From the NCBI GenBank assembly GCA_948567375.1, contig OX419757.1, forward strand, positions 8,742,001 through 8,806,000: a stretch of 64,000 bases of DNA, read 5' to 3'. Origin of the DNA: Lunularia cruciata. Its lineage: Eukaryota; Streptophyta; Marchantiopsida; Lunulariales; Lunulariaceae. Both the position numbers and the translations under genes were made by a program. Below, one piece after another: positions 35,544 to 45,991 of the stretch (the first letter of the stretch is position 1; each line of letters opens with the position of its first letter). Under the pieces are notes generated by a model that searched no databases, was not told where the DNA came from, and saw only the letters and a program-made list of their open reading frames with translations.

Positions 35544-36382
35544 TCAATCTAGATCTCGTCCATAGAGTAGAAAGTATGGAGAGAAGGATGCTAAGGAGGC
35601 TTGTCGGCTGCACCAATAGCCCATGGCCAACCAAGGTAACTGGATATCCCAATCTCCCAAGTGGCCTCTCTGCAAACCATACTTTTGCAATCCTCTCTTC
35701 ACCGTCTGAACCACTCTCTTTGCTAAGCCATCTGCCTTGCCATCTACCTCAGGGTGATCTTGGGATGTAGTATGATGATCAATCAAGGCCTTGTCACACA
35801 AGACCTGAAACTCCCCCAAGAACTCTGTACCCTGATCAATCAAAACCTCAACTGGTGCACCAAAATGACTAAGAACTTGATCCAAGAATGAGTAAGCTGT
35901 CCCTTCACTAGACTTGTCAAGAAGTGCCACTAACTCAATCCACTTGGAGAAGTGCTCCACCATCACCAAAACATACCGATGATGTCTCACAGTCAGCGGT
36001 AAAGGTCTAGCGAAGTCCAAACTCATGATAGGTAATGGGTGTAACTGTGGCGTAGGAGCATTGAATGATGCTTTAACTTGGTCACAAACCACACATCTGG
36101 CAACAAATTGCTGTATCTCGGTCTGCATACCGTGCCACAATAATGACTCTGGAGTAAGCTATACGTATGCTTTACTCCAAAATGTCCTAGCTCCTCATGA
36201 GCATGACGGACCAGTCGTGGTCTCTGAGATGGAAGTGGTTCTACTCGCACTCTACCATCCTCCCATACACGCAAAAGGTGTCTACCTTCCAATCTGAACC
36301 GTTTGGCTTGCTGAAGAACATGGTCTCTCTCCTTGGCCCCAACTGTACCACCCACAACACCAATGCAAAGATAGTCCATCAT
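35544..36382 (-). pseudogene. Element E integrase core
   Basis: The zinc-binding N-terminus reads RHAHEELGHFGVKHTYSLL, a frame change near 36130, then CVVCDQVKASFN. The catalytic core has the first Asp (MSLDFARPL), the second (VLIDQGTEF) and, at the third site, GLAKRVVQT where relatives have AER, so the catalytic Glu reads Lys (codon near 35720). A G-to-A change explains this. It would be inactive. Confidence 0.82.
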
Positions 36383-36406
36383 TAAGACATCATCATGAAT
36401 GTCTCA

Positions 36407-37850
36407 TTAAACTGTACCAATATCTTCACTCTCTGGATTTGTGACCTCAATAACTCCTCCTGTATGTGCTGAGAAAGATACCACCAAAGTCTCTACAAAC
36501 ATACACAGAAAGGCCAATGCATGCCAAGCTGGCACCATCTCCTCATCTGTCTCACCATGCCAACGTGCTCCGGTCTGATCCTGCTGGCTGGGACATGGGT
36601 TTCTACTCAACCCATCTGCATCATGGTTCACCACTCCGGGTCTATGAACAACCATGAAATCATACTCCTGTAAAATCAGAGCCCATCGTGCAAGCTTCCC
36701 TGAAAGTTTGTCAGACTCCATCAACCACTTCAATGGCTGATGATCAGTGATGAGAGTGAAGGGGTTACCAAATAGGTAACATGGAAAATGTGCTACTGCC
36801 CAAACTGCTGCCAAGCACTCTCCCTCATATGAACTATACTTTGCCTCTGTTGAATTATTGGAGCGACTAGCATAGGCCACCACAAAATCCTTCTCCTCAT
36901 CATCATGCTAGGTGAGCACCGCTCCAAGCCCCAACATACTCCAATCAGTATGAACCTGAAATGGTTGTCCCCTAATCGGTCTCCTCAAAATAGGAGCAGA
37001 TGTCAACCTCTCCTTGAGCTCTACAAAAGCTCTCTCTTTCTCATTTCCCCAACACCACTCCTGTGTAAGCTTGGTCAGCTTTGTCAAGGCCTTGGCAATG
37101 GCACTAAATCCTCTAACATAGCGGCAATAGAAGTTTGCCAACCCAAGGAATGCTCACACTCTGCTCACATCTGTAGGCCGAGGAATACGTGCAATAGCCT
37201 CCACCTTGGTCTGCTGAACACCAAGTCCTCCAGGATAGATAGTGTGACCCAAATACTCAACTTGCTCATGGAAGAACCTACACTTCCCAAGATGTAATTT
37301 GAGTCCATGAGATCTCAACCTCTTAGACACCTCCAACAACTATCTGTCATGCTTCTCCACAGTAGTGCTATAAACCAGAATGTCATCAATATAGCACCGA
37401 GCAAAATCCAATTCAGCTAGGATCCTATCCATGACCCTCTGGAACTCAGCAGGAGCGTTCTTTAACCCAAATGGTAAGAACCTCCATTGATATAACACAT
37501 CCTTGCCATGAGGATCAATAGCCCAAAATGTTGTCTTGGACTTATCCTCCTCCCTGATTGGCAATTGATGATATCCTGCTCAAAGATCCAAAGTACTGAA
37601 GATCTTTGCATGCCCAATCGCATCAAAAATCTCCTTCGGTGTAGGCATGGCATACCGATCAGCCCTGGTCTGTCGGTTGATAGGACGGTAATCTCCACAC
37701 ATCTACCTATCTGTATAGTTGCCATGCATATCCTTCTTGGCTGGCATCACTGTCGCTGATGCATACTCTCCATGTGAAATCTCCACCAAACCAGTCTCAA
37801 AAAGGTCACTACTCCGGCTCTAAATCAATGTCCTCTCCATATCACTATAT
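36407..37850 (-). pseudogene. pol: Element E reverse transcriptase and RNase H
   Basis: RT motifs on the minus strand: MCGDYRPINRQTRADRYAMP near 37690-37640, WRFLPFGLKNAPAEFQRVM near 37480-37430, catalytic YIDD at 37393-37382. The thumb is LGLANFYCRYVRGF near 37130. RNase H has VHTDWS near 36950, EGECLAAVWAV near 36810 and TDHQPLKWLM near 36740, then VVHRPGVVNHDADGLSR. Stops at about 37573, 37340, 37155 and 36906, some of them TAG or TGA where relatives have Gln or Arg. The RT catalytic residues are kept. Confidence 0.87.
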
Positions 37851-38039
37851 TGATAAGGACGTCAGAAAATTGGTGTGTTGCTAGTCAGCTCAATCCGTAT
37901 ACCAAGTCCCTTTAGAGCACCCAAATCCTTCATACTAAAGGCAAAACCACTCGTGTGACTCCTCAAGAACCTCCAAACCCTCCGTTTTCCTCTCCAGTAA
38001 GCTTGGGTCCAAGATCTGGCTCCCAAGTGTCCTCTGTAA

Positions 38040-39479
38040 CTATCGTAGGAGTGGAAGACGTACTGAGTGGCTGCTACATTGGGCCCTTGGGAGCAATAGT
38101 GTCATGCTCACGACCACTAGAGGTCCCAACCTCTGTGTGAAAAACTCCCTCCACTCTGGTTGCAAGCTCCACACGTCCTCTAGCTGCATCCATGTGGACC
38201 AAGGGTGTAATCCAAGTAGCACACGCTCACCTGGATGGACTCCAAGTAGACCACTCTCCCTAGTAGCTATTGGATGTGTCCCAAGAATACCATGTCCACT
38301 TGGTCCATTGCCCCCAGCATGTGCCTGAATCGTCTTGATAGGCACATGGCTCACAAGTGTCCGAGTGGTGATGCCTATCAAGCATATCCTACGCTACTCT
38401 GCCAAGCCAAGGCTCACAATCCATGTCAAACAATTTAGGTCCATAGCCTGACCTAACACCTAACGCCTGGATTCCTCTTACACTATTGAAACAGCGGTAA
38501 TACCGATGCAAAAACCCATCACCCGCTCTCTCTCATCAGCGTTGGGCTCCACCAACTGCTGTAACTGTGAGTCCCAAACAAGTCCAGGTCCTCCCTCTCA
38601 AAAAGCATGAGAGCTTGGGAAACTTATGAGTGTGGGAAATGCGGCTCTAGGCTGTCCAACTAGGTTCACCACTGCCATAGGTAACCTATCAGCCACTACC
38701 ACTATCTGAGACTGACGCCCAACATCCAAGATATCATCAACAAGAATGTTGTCCAGTCGTTGAATCCCATCATAAGCACGCTGTAGAACCTCTTTGGGTA
38801 AGAGGTTCGTCCACCAAAGACAAAGATGATGAGCCCGTGATCCCACTTTGGCTGCATCTAACAATACAGCAAGTCCCATCCAAGAATGGACCTGATGTGT
38901 ACTTGCCACCACTCTAGTGCGAGAATCACCCATCAAAGGAACGTTCTCCAAAAGGTAAGTTGGAGAAACAAACTGATGAACCTGGAGATGTCATAGTATC
39001 CGTAACATCTCCCAAGACACACCAGAACAAGGATCTTGAAGACCCAATCCTCTACAAGCACGTGTATGTCCCTGACATGGCCATCCAAAAATCACCAAGT
39101 GAATAGGCCCATGTCTCTCTAGGTCATGCGCCCCCAGTAAGGAAATGTCTGCTAGTAGGGCCTTTTGGTAACCTCTGACTGCTTACATTGGTAATAACTC
39201 CGGATACCGATAGGCCAAGTGTGCCACATGATGTAGAGAGACTCGCCTAGCAGTCTCATCTCTCTCTACATACAAGTACCTATGTATTCGTATACCTGCC
39301 TGTAACATCGTAGCTAGTCCGGTGCTGATCCCACCAAACAACTCCAATGGGCATATCTCCTCTACTGGATACTGCCAAGCAATGAGTGTGGTATCCAGGG
39401 GGATCAAAGCAATTGCCTTTGGAGGCTCATCCTCACACTCATCTCCTGATGGTACGAAGGCTCCACTCCAAGCCTACTG
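38040..39479 (-). pseudogene. Cytosine-5 DNA methyltransferase domain in element E
   Basis: One frame with five in-frame stops covers the whole domain. Motifs in canonical order: I, LELFGGISTGLATMLQAG (about 39352-39299), then YVERDE (motif II-like); IV, FGWPCQGHTRACRG with the catalytic Cys codon at 39077-39075; VI, LLENVPLMGD (ENV 38948-38940); VIII, SRAHHLCLWWTNLLP (38841-38797); a target-recognition stretch; IX, ADERER.MGF (about 38545-38515); X, LGQAMDLNCLTWIV (about 38455-38414). The enzyme would add methyl groups to cytosine C5 using S-adenosylmethionine. The order is that of DNMT3/DNMT1 enzymes, not the rearranged order of plant DRM2. Length of the domain, about 320 residues, is normal. 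It is in frame with the protease linker (LVQ, TAG, AWSGAFVPSG), so it belongs to the polyprotein. The stops (TAA 39183-39185, TGA near 38987, TGA after SHAF near 38600, TAA and TAG near 38490-38460) make this copy inactive. Confidence 0.85.
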
Positions 39480-40118
39480 CACCAACTGATCTACATGCTG
39501 CTGCAATGCCTCCTCTGAACTCCACAATGGAATATCCAAGGTGGATGGAAAAATCCCACTTGTACTCCAAAGCCGAGTGATCTCCTCTGGTACTGGAGTA
39601 TCCTCTGCATGGGCGTTCCACTCCAACAAGTCACTAGGCCAAGTAATTGCACCACTAAAAGCTAAAACTGATGCTACCATGGTCCCAGACTGTAGTGAGC
39701 CAAGACAGTACTGAAGCGTATTGGTAGGCAACATACCCGTCCCTCACCAGACTGCCAACCAGGTCTATAAGAGACTATCTCCTCCCAATAGTCAATGCTA
39801 AAACCCATGGGGTATAACATTGCTCCCCCAACTAGCACATCATATGACTCAGCTATTGTCGCAATAGCCTGAGCTCTCACCACCAAGCTACCAGTCAAAT
39901 GACCAGGCTGAACTTGGACAACAAGCTCTCCACGTGTGATGTACTATGTCAAACCACCACCTAGAGATGTCTAGATCTGAAATAGACACCTCTCCACATT
40001 GGTCTTCCGTAACTCCAGACCGAGAACTGCAACCTTCCTCAACATAAGGGGTTGTACACCAGAGTCTAACAAGACTCTCTATGGTGTATAGACCTTCCTT
40101 GAAGGTCCCACCAAACAA
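39410..40118 (-). pseudogene. Element E aspartic protease and linker
   Basis: The active site VLLDSGVQP (DSG at 40066-40058) is followed by AESYDVLVGGAMLYPMGF near 39840 and YRPGWQSG. A TAG sits just before the active site (VYTP, stop, RVLLDSG) and another after CLFQI. A frameshift near 39735 changes to the frame MLPTNTLQYC...DTPVPEEITRLWSTSG, which leads into the methyltransferase. The protease would cut the polyprotein. E2 shows the same protein at 58600-59186 without the frameshift. Confidence 0.8.
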
Positions 40119-40498
40119 AAAATCCCCCTTTGGTTATCCAATAGGACAACACCAGGTGTGAACCATGCTCTCTCAAAGGCCGGTCTAGCACGCAACTCCT
40201 CAACCAAGTCAACTCCACTACCAACCACCTCTACTCTAGTAGTAGGAACTGCACCATCCCTACTCTCACACAATGTGGCAGCCAACCGGAATATTGGAGC
40301 TGGGTCAACTCCTAATGTAAACATATCACTGGCCAAAAGTAAAGGACGCCACATAATTAGCTGAGCCGCCCCCAACATCATGCTAGACTCAGTTTGTGTA
40401 GTAGTAGGTGGTTGACTAGCAGGTAGTCCATCATGTACTCCATCACCACCTACCACACCTTCACTAGGACGTCTAGGAACCATGGATGTCATCTGCAA
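40079..40498 (-). CDS. Unknown N-terminal region of element E polyprotein
   Basis: An open frame of 139 codons from ATG 40498, continuous with the protease after a TAG. It is not similar to E2 gag. Readable pieces include RLAATLCESRDGAVPTTRVE and VEELRARPAFERAW. It replaces the place where gag would be, and I recognise no family. Confidence 0.4.
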   Translation of the reverse strand: MQMTSMVPRRPSEGVVGGDGVHDGLPASQPPTTTQTESSMMLGAAQLIMWRPLLLASDMFTLGVDPAPIFRLAATLCESRDGAVPTTRVEVVGSGVDLVEELRARPAFERAWFTPGVVLLDNQRGIFCLVGPSRKVYTP

Positions 40499-40628
40499 TG
40501 CCTTGGATAGCGTGAAAGACTAGGGAAACACTGAACTTGAATCAAGCTACCAACGATCCACCAAGCTTGGAGATACCACCAACACTCAAAGTTCTTACAC
40601 CCGATTTCCCTTGACTTCACTTCTCTGA

Positions 40629-41079
40629 TGTAATCAGATTGCTTACCACTCTCAACTCAACTCAACTCAAATCAGTATTTGATCTATCACTCTATAAACT
40701 GCCAACAACTAGGCACTAATTACAGTCAAGCAACACCCACTCAAGCATAGAGAATTCAGGTGACGCTAGACGGCCTCTGTCCACCATAGTCAGGAACTCC
40801 AAGGTTCAACATCAAAGAAGAGAGCTCTTTGGAGCTCACTTTGAAACTATACCCCCTGGACTTGAGCTAGCTCTGAAACCCTAACGGTCCTATTGACGGC
40901 ACACTTGACAGTGCAAACGGTGCAAAGTGACAGTGGGCCCCATCGTGAAGTCAGTGCCCCGAACACAAAATCTAACCGTTGAAAAGTAGTCTCCAAGAAA
41001 CTACTAAAATAACTCTAACTATTATCACTAGAACTCTAGTGTCCTAGCATCTAGATGCGGCACTACAAATGGCGTGACA
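40629..41079 (-). repeat. 5' LTR of element E
   Basis: 451 bases; on the minus strand starts TGTCACGCCATTTG at 41079 and ends ...CTGATTACA at 40629. It is followed (minus strand) by TCAGAGAAGTGAAG; ATCAGAG recalls the middle of the initiator-Met primer site, but TGG is missing. Matches 34238-34691 and 55649-56100. Confidence 0.9.
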
Positions 41080-42560
41080 TAGTCCCTAAGATAACCCAAA
41101 GTCCACTCCTTGGAGAAGAAGTCTATAGTAGAAATGAGTGTCAATCTAAAATCTACCTAGGAGTGCACTCAACATATCCTCTAAGGAAGGTATGATGTAC
41201 CTTCTCTCATATTTACCTAAGGAGTAAATGCAAGAGGTGGATAGCACCATTGGGATATTTCCTACAATAAGGAAGCATTGCACTATCAATTATGAATATG
41301 TCTTCTAGTAATAAACCCAATGTAGTAAATGTTGCATGTGGTTACCAATCACTTCATGTCTCCATATACCCATTTGAATCACTCAACAAGGCCATGAGGC
41401 TTAGCTTTGTTTGTACTCCATACAGCAAGAACCAATATCCTACATGGACCAAATGAGGTGCTTTAACTCTGTCCTAGTACTATGAGACAAGATGATCACC
41501 CACAAAGAACTTGATAAATCTTACTTACCTTTAAAATATGATTTTTTCCTTTTATAGTAGATTAGGTACTTGTGGTAGTAGTGTAGTACCCATCCTTGAA
41601 CTGCCTTTGGGGATGATAGATAGGGACAATAGGGGAGTATGGGGAAAAAAAAACTGCCTTTGGGGATAAGAACAATGGGTAGGGACAAAGATGATGGATG
41701 GAACAACCTTTGGGGATGTGAATAAGAACAATTGACAAATTGATGGAAAAATTGATGGGCAAGGAAACGGCATGTCTTTATGTGTTATTTCTACCCCGTG
41801 CATGATGCATGGAGCTTACCTTAATACTCTATAAACCCTCTAATTTTGGGCCATGTAACATATCTAAACATACTCTTGTCTCTAAAATATGACCATCCAC
41901 ACTAATCAACCAAGGCGCACTAGTATTGGAAAATTACACTACTATCTCAAATAAAATTCACTAAATATCCAACACCAAAATCTTCCACCTACTCTTGTGA
42001 GCATTAACTATACAAGGAATGAACTGCAGAGATTTGATGATGTGATGTCTCATCATCAAAAGTCTCCTCATCTCACCCTTGTGTCTCATATGCCTCTCCT
42101 TGAGCCAATAAATCTTGTCTTATGTATGTGCAAAAGAGTGAAAGGAAGTCATCTGAAAGTCTTGATCTCTATGCAATAATGTCCACTATCAATCATTACT
42201 TTAGGCTCCTCTCTCTCTCTCTAAGCATACCATGTGCATGAGGCTCTGTTTGGGTAGCTCTAGCCTGCACCTCTATACCAATATATTTCTCCTAGGAAGA
42301 TGGTATCTTTGACCCACTAGTTTTAGTCTATGTTCCATGAATGATACTTGGGACAATGTTTGTTTGAGTCTACATGCATATTGGTATCTCCATACTCTCA
42401 TCCTGCTCATATTGCCTTTGTGTGTCCTCTAATAGCTATGTAGTAATACCCATTTCTCTCGAGCAAAACTCTTCTACCAAATTACTATCATCAGCATGAG
42501 CCCCTCTCTAGGACACAAGCCCATCTAGTTTAGCTAATGTCTCCAACCTACTCCTTTGTA
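41080..42560. other. Stretch without recognised genes
   Basis: AT-rich, no supported coding frame. Contains a degenerate tandem array at 41597-41735 and CT-rich runs near 42210 and 42600. Confidence 0.5.
41597..41735 (+). repeat. Degenerate tandem repeat, about 54 bp, three units
   Basis: AACTGCCTTTGGGGAT at 41598 and 41652, and AACCTTTGGGGATG at 41702, each followed by an A/G-rich piece with GGGACAA or AAGAACAAT. Confidence 0.75.
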
Positions 42561-43177
42561 TATTGCCAACAAATGATCCTCATGTTCTACTAGACTATGC
42601 TCTCTCTCTCTCTAGTCAAGCAAGCTCCTTATGTGTTATATCAACCTCCCTTGTTCAAGTTTCACTCTCTTCCAATAAAGCCTATGTTTCTATGGTCCCC
42701 CATCTAAATCCAAAGGAAAAACATGGGGGAAAGGATCTCCTAAAGGATGAACCTGTAAAAGATTGAGGAGAGAAAAAGGAGAATGGAAGATCAAAGAGAA
42801 AGATCACATTGGGACTCTTGAATGAGGAAAAACTGCAAATGTCTAACATGAGCTTATGCTTTGGTATTTATAGAGAAGAATACAAGGCTCTTGAGAAAAT
42901 TTTCAAGAAGTTTCCTAAAAACCGCCTACTTGGAGTGCAAGCAAAGTTAATTAGGAAGCTTCTCAAGAAGCTTCCTTCTAGAAGCCGCCTATTTGGCGTG
43001 CAAGCTAAGCTAGCAAGGAAGCTTCTCAAGATGCTTCCTCCTTGGCATGCACATTACTCAACACTTGGAAGGTACCAAGTAGCTTCATAGATATCCCTAG
43101 AATATTCTTGGCTAATTTGGCCTATTTGCTACTTCATTAGTCTTGACTAACTCATCAATAAGTTCCATATTGTTACA
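42560..43177 (-). repeat. 3' LTR of element F (inner end uncertain)
   Basis: On the minus strand it starts TGTAACAATATGG at 43177, directly after a G-rich tract. 43177-42880 matches 45924-45606. A TATA box (CTATAAATACC) lies at 42874-42863. The U3 part holds copies of a segment of about 50 bp built around AAGCTTCTTGAGAAGCTT. The far end cannot be set because the other LTR is truncated. Confidence 0.7.
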
Positions 43178-44490
43178 TATTCCCCCACCACTAGTTGGTG
43201 ACATCCCCATCACCATGGAAGCTTCAAACTCTTAGATAGCCATTTGTGCATTCTTGAAGATGAGAAAGAGGTTCTCAAGTGGCATTATGTAAGGGATATC
43301 CTTTCCAAAGGACTTTGTACTATGTATGGTGTTGGTAGCCTTGTTGAATGTAGTGATGTGCAAGGATACAATCAACTTCATACTCCTCATGATAGTTGAT
43401 AGGCATGGGAAGAGGGGAGGTTGGACATGGAAGACAAAAGAAGATGGATTAGAAATAAAGGGTTTCAACTTGGAAACATGAAAGATAAGGTATATTCTTA
43501 TGTGACAAGGCAAGTCAAGATAATGCCTCCATACCCTTTAATGGCATATATCATTGCTAGTTGTTCCTAATCTTGAGCAGAGTAATTCTTTTTTGTGGTA
43601 TTTAGTCTACATGACACAAAGGCAATGAGATGTAATCCATCTAAAATTTCTACTACAACATAGCTCCAATAGCAAAGTTAGAAGCATCAAAATCAACCAC
43701 ACAAGGTAGTTAAGGATCATATGGTTGAAGAATTGGTCTTGAATACCCTATTTGCTTCAAATTTTGGAATGCTTCTTTGTGCTTGGTGGTCCATTTAAAG
43801 CTTGAGGTCTTCTCCAAGAGGTCAGTCAATGGTGTGGCCACATGATCATAGTAGTGGATGAACCATCAGTAAAAGCTTGCCAATCCATTAAATGCCCACA
43901 ATTCTATTACATCCTTTGGAGTAGGCCAATCAATAATGGCCTTGATTTTCTCCTTTTCTATCTTGATCTCCTTTGATGAGGTCTTATGATCCAAGAAGGT
44001 AACTTACTTCTACCAAAAAGCACACTTTGACTTCTTGCAATAAAACTTCCATTGACGTAGTTTTCATAGGACTTCTCGCACATGATTTGCATATTCTACC
44101 TTTGTCTTGTTATAGATCAAGATATCATCCAAGAACACCACTATGTACCAATCCAATAGCCCATTCCACACTTGATGCATCTGATCCATGAAGACTAGTG
44201 GAGCATTAATGATCCTAAAAGGTAAAACTCTCCATTCAAAATGCCCATACCTTGTGCAAAAGGTAATCTTTTGATATCCTCTCTATCAATGAGAATCTAC
44301 CACAAGGCATTTTGGAGATCCAACTTGGAAAATTATCATGCTCCACTCAATTGATCAAGCAAGTTATCAATTTGAGACAAGGGATATGCATTCTTCACTA
44401 TTTGTTTATTAAGGCCATGATAATCAATATAGAAGCAAAGACCTCCATCCTTCTTTGGAACAAATAGTATTGGTGCTCCCCAGGAAGATG
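43178..44490 (-). pseudogene. pol: Element F gypsy pol remnant
   Basis: Minus strand, 5' to 3': RT pieces at 44480-44050 (the region for [11 protein letters not shown] and the YxDD neighbourhood near 44135), the RNase H connection at 43860-43560 (WTTKHKEAFQNLKQ, RPILQPYDP), and the integrase C-terminal HVSKLKPF with VFHVQPP (43513-43232). The integrase core is missing between them. A polypurine tract GGTGGGGGAATA (43190-43178) precedes the LTR. Every frame is broken. Confidence 0.65.
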
Positions 44491-44495
44491 TATTG

Positions 44496-45155
44496 TGTTA
44501 TATAATGCAGATCCAATTTGACAATACATAGGTTAAGCATTCACCATGGTCTACACAAGAAGATATGTGGTTCACCTCATTGAGGCTACGTCCACGGGAA
44601 CACACAAAAATGGCATTCCTGATCATCAAAGTAATGTATCTTGGAGAGCTCCTACTAGCCCGTACATATAATAGTCCAGCCCTAGACTTACTGCCACAAT
44701 GAGGCTAACTTGAGTTAACTCCTAGCTATAAGAAAATACAGTCCAAAGGACCTCTTGCAATAGCACATCATAAGGCCCATTAAACATAAATCAGAGGACT
44801 AACATGAAATAACGTGGTTCACTCCCTATCCCAAAAGCTACCTCCATGGCTGAAATAAGCTCACACTGGCCTTTGAACCTTTATTTCTCATTGTACATAG
44901 ATATATACACCCAAATAGAGATAGTACCTCAACATTGTCATCCAACTGAACTCTAAAATATTGACTTGCATGACTTCATGAGTATTAACCGCTCAAGATA
45001 TCTAATCACTTTAATACTTAGCCTTAGTAATGACTGAACATATCTAGACAAGTGATTGTCCCTGTCCTCACTACATGTTTCATCAATTGAGTTTGCTCTT
45101 GCTCTTGCTCTTGCTCTTGATCAGTCAAGTCACTAATAACAAGCCAAACATAACA
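44496..45155 (-). repeat. LTR of copia remnant G
   Basis: On the minus strand it starts TGTTATGTTTGG at 45155 after the tract AAAAGGTGGAGAT and ends ...ATATAACA at 44496, giving the inverted ends TGTTA/TAACA. It carries an internal hexamer run (GCTCTT, four copies, 45095-45120). The length, 660 bases, is plausible for copia. Confidence 0.65.
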
Positions 45156-45610
45156 ATCTCCACCTTTTGCTTGTATCCACCATATCATCCCAAAGAGCAA
45201 CATTGAATGTGGAGCAAATTAATTTTAACTTCTCAACAGGAACAAGTTTAGTCAATATATCAGCTGCGTTTACCTCTATGCCAATCTTTTGCAAATTGAT
45301 CTCACCATTTGTCACTGCTTTTTTGATAAATGATGTCTTACATCAATATGCTTTGTCTTTAAATGATATACTTGATTCTTGGCCAAGTGAATAGCACTTT
45401 GGCTATCACAAAAAAGTGAGGACTTCATGTTAAGGAGTCCTACATCCTTGGCTAATCTTTGTAGCCATATTACCTCTTTGGCAGAATCAATTGTTGCCAT
45501 ATATTCCACCTCAATAGTAGAAAGAGCAACAATAGATTAGAGAGTAGACTTCTAACTTATTGCACCACCAACAAGTGTAAAAAAAAGTCCTATTGTAGAC
45601 ATTCTCTTAC
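45133..45610 (-). pseudogene. Copia element G, RNase H end
   Basis: Minus-strand reading: MSTIGLFFTLVGGAIS, KSTLQSIVALSTIEVEYMA, KEVIWLQRLAKDVG, CDSQSAIHLAKNQVYH, KTKHIDVRHHL. These are the classic conserved motifs at the end of Ty1/copia polyproteins. A stop near 45310 and frame loss show decay. The left part of the copia polyprotein is missing; the sequence joins the F LTR near 45606. Confidence 0.88.
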
Positions 45611-45924
45611 CCAAAAGCCATCTTCTTGGAATGCAAGCCAAGTTAACAGAGAAACTTCTCAAGAAGCTTCTTTCTAGAAGCCATCTACTTGGTGTGCAAG
45701 CTAAACTAGCTAAGAAGTTTCCTTCTAGAAGCCATCTACTTGGCATGCAAGCTAAGCTAGCCAGGAAGCTTCTCAAGAAGCTTTCTCCTTGGCATACACA
45801 TTACCCAACACTTGGAAGGTACAAAGTAGTTTCCTAGATCCTCCTAGAATATTCTTAGCTAATTTAGCATATTTGCTACTTTGTTAGTCTTGACTAATTC
45901 ATCAATAAGCTCGATATTGTTACA
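45606..45924 (-). repeat. 5' LTR of element F, truncated by copia G
   Basis: On the minus strand it starts TGTAACAATATCG at 45924 and matches 43177-42880. It holds three units of the AAGCTTCT...-type minisatellite. Its right part (minus-strand sense) is replaced by copia sequence. Confidence 0.72.
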
Positions 45925-45991
45925 AAACTCAAGGAAGGGAATCCTCTAAAGGCTCAACACCAAGAAGGATGTGATCATAGGAAAGAGGGTA

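Larger units (their letters stand above)
34238..41079 (-). mobile_element. Ty3/gypsy element E carrying a DNA methyltransferase and a PHD finger
   Basis: Bounded by LTRs at 41079-40629 (5') and 34691-34238 (3'). Minus-strand order: unknown N-terminal region (40498-40079), aspartic protease (about 40118-39680), linker (39734-39410), cytosine-5 DNA methyltransferase (39365-38395), RT (37850-36900), RNase H (36970-36500), integrase (36382-35544), integrase C-terminus and PHD finger (35510-34974). Compared with E2, the gag region is absent. Several in-frame stops and at least one frameshift make this copy inactive. The two LTRs differ by scattered substitutions. Confidence 0.88.

Noticed and set aside
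38040-39479. A host DRM-type methyltransferase gene
   Set aside because: Plant DRM2 has rearranged motifs (VI-X before I-V) and UBA domains; here the order is I to X, there are no introns, and the frame joins the element protease.
44491-45595. TATTG at both sides of copia G as a target-site duplication
   Set aside because: The right-hand TATTG lies inside the copia RNase H coding sequence, so it cannot flank the element.
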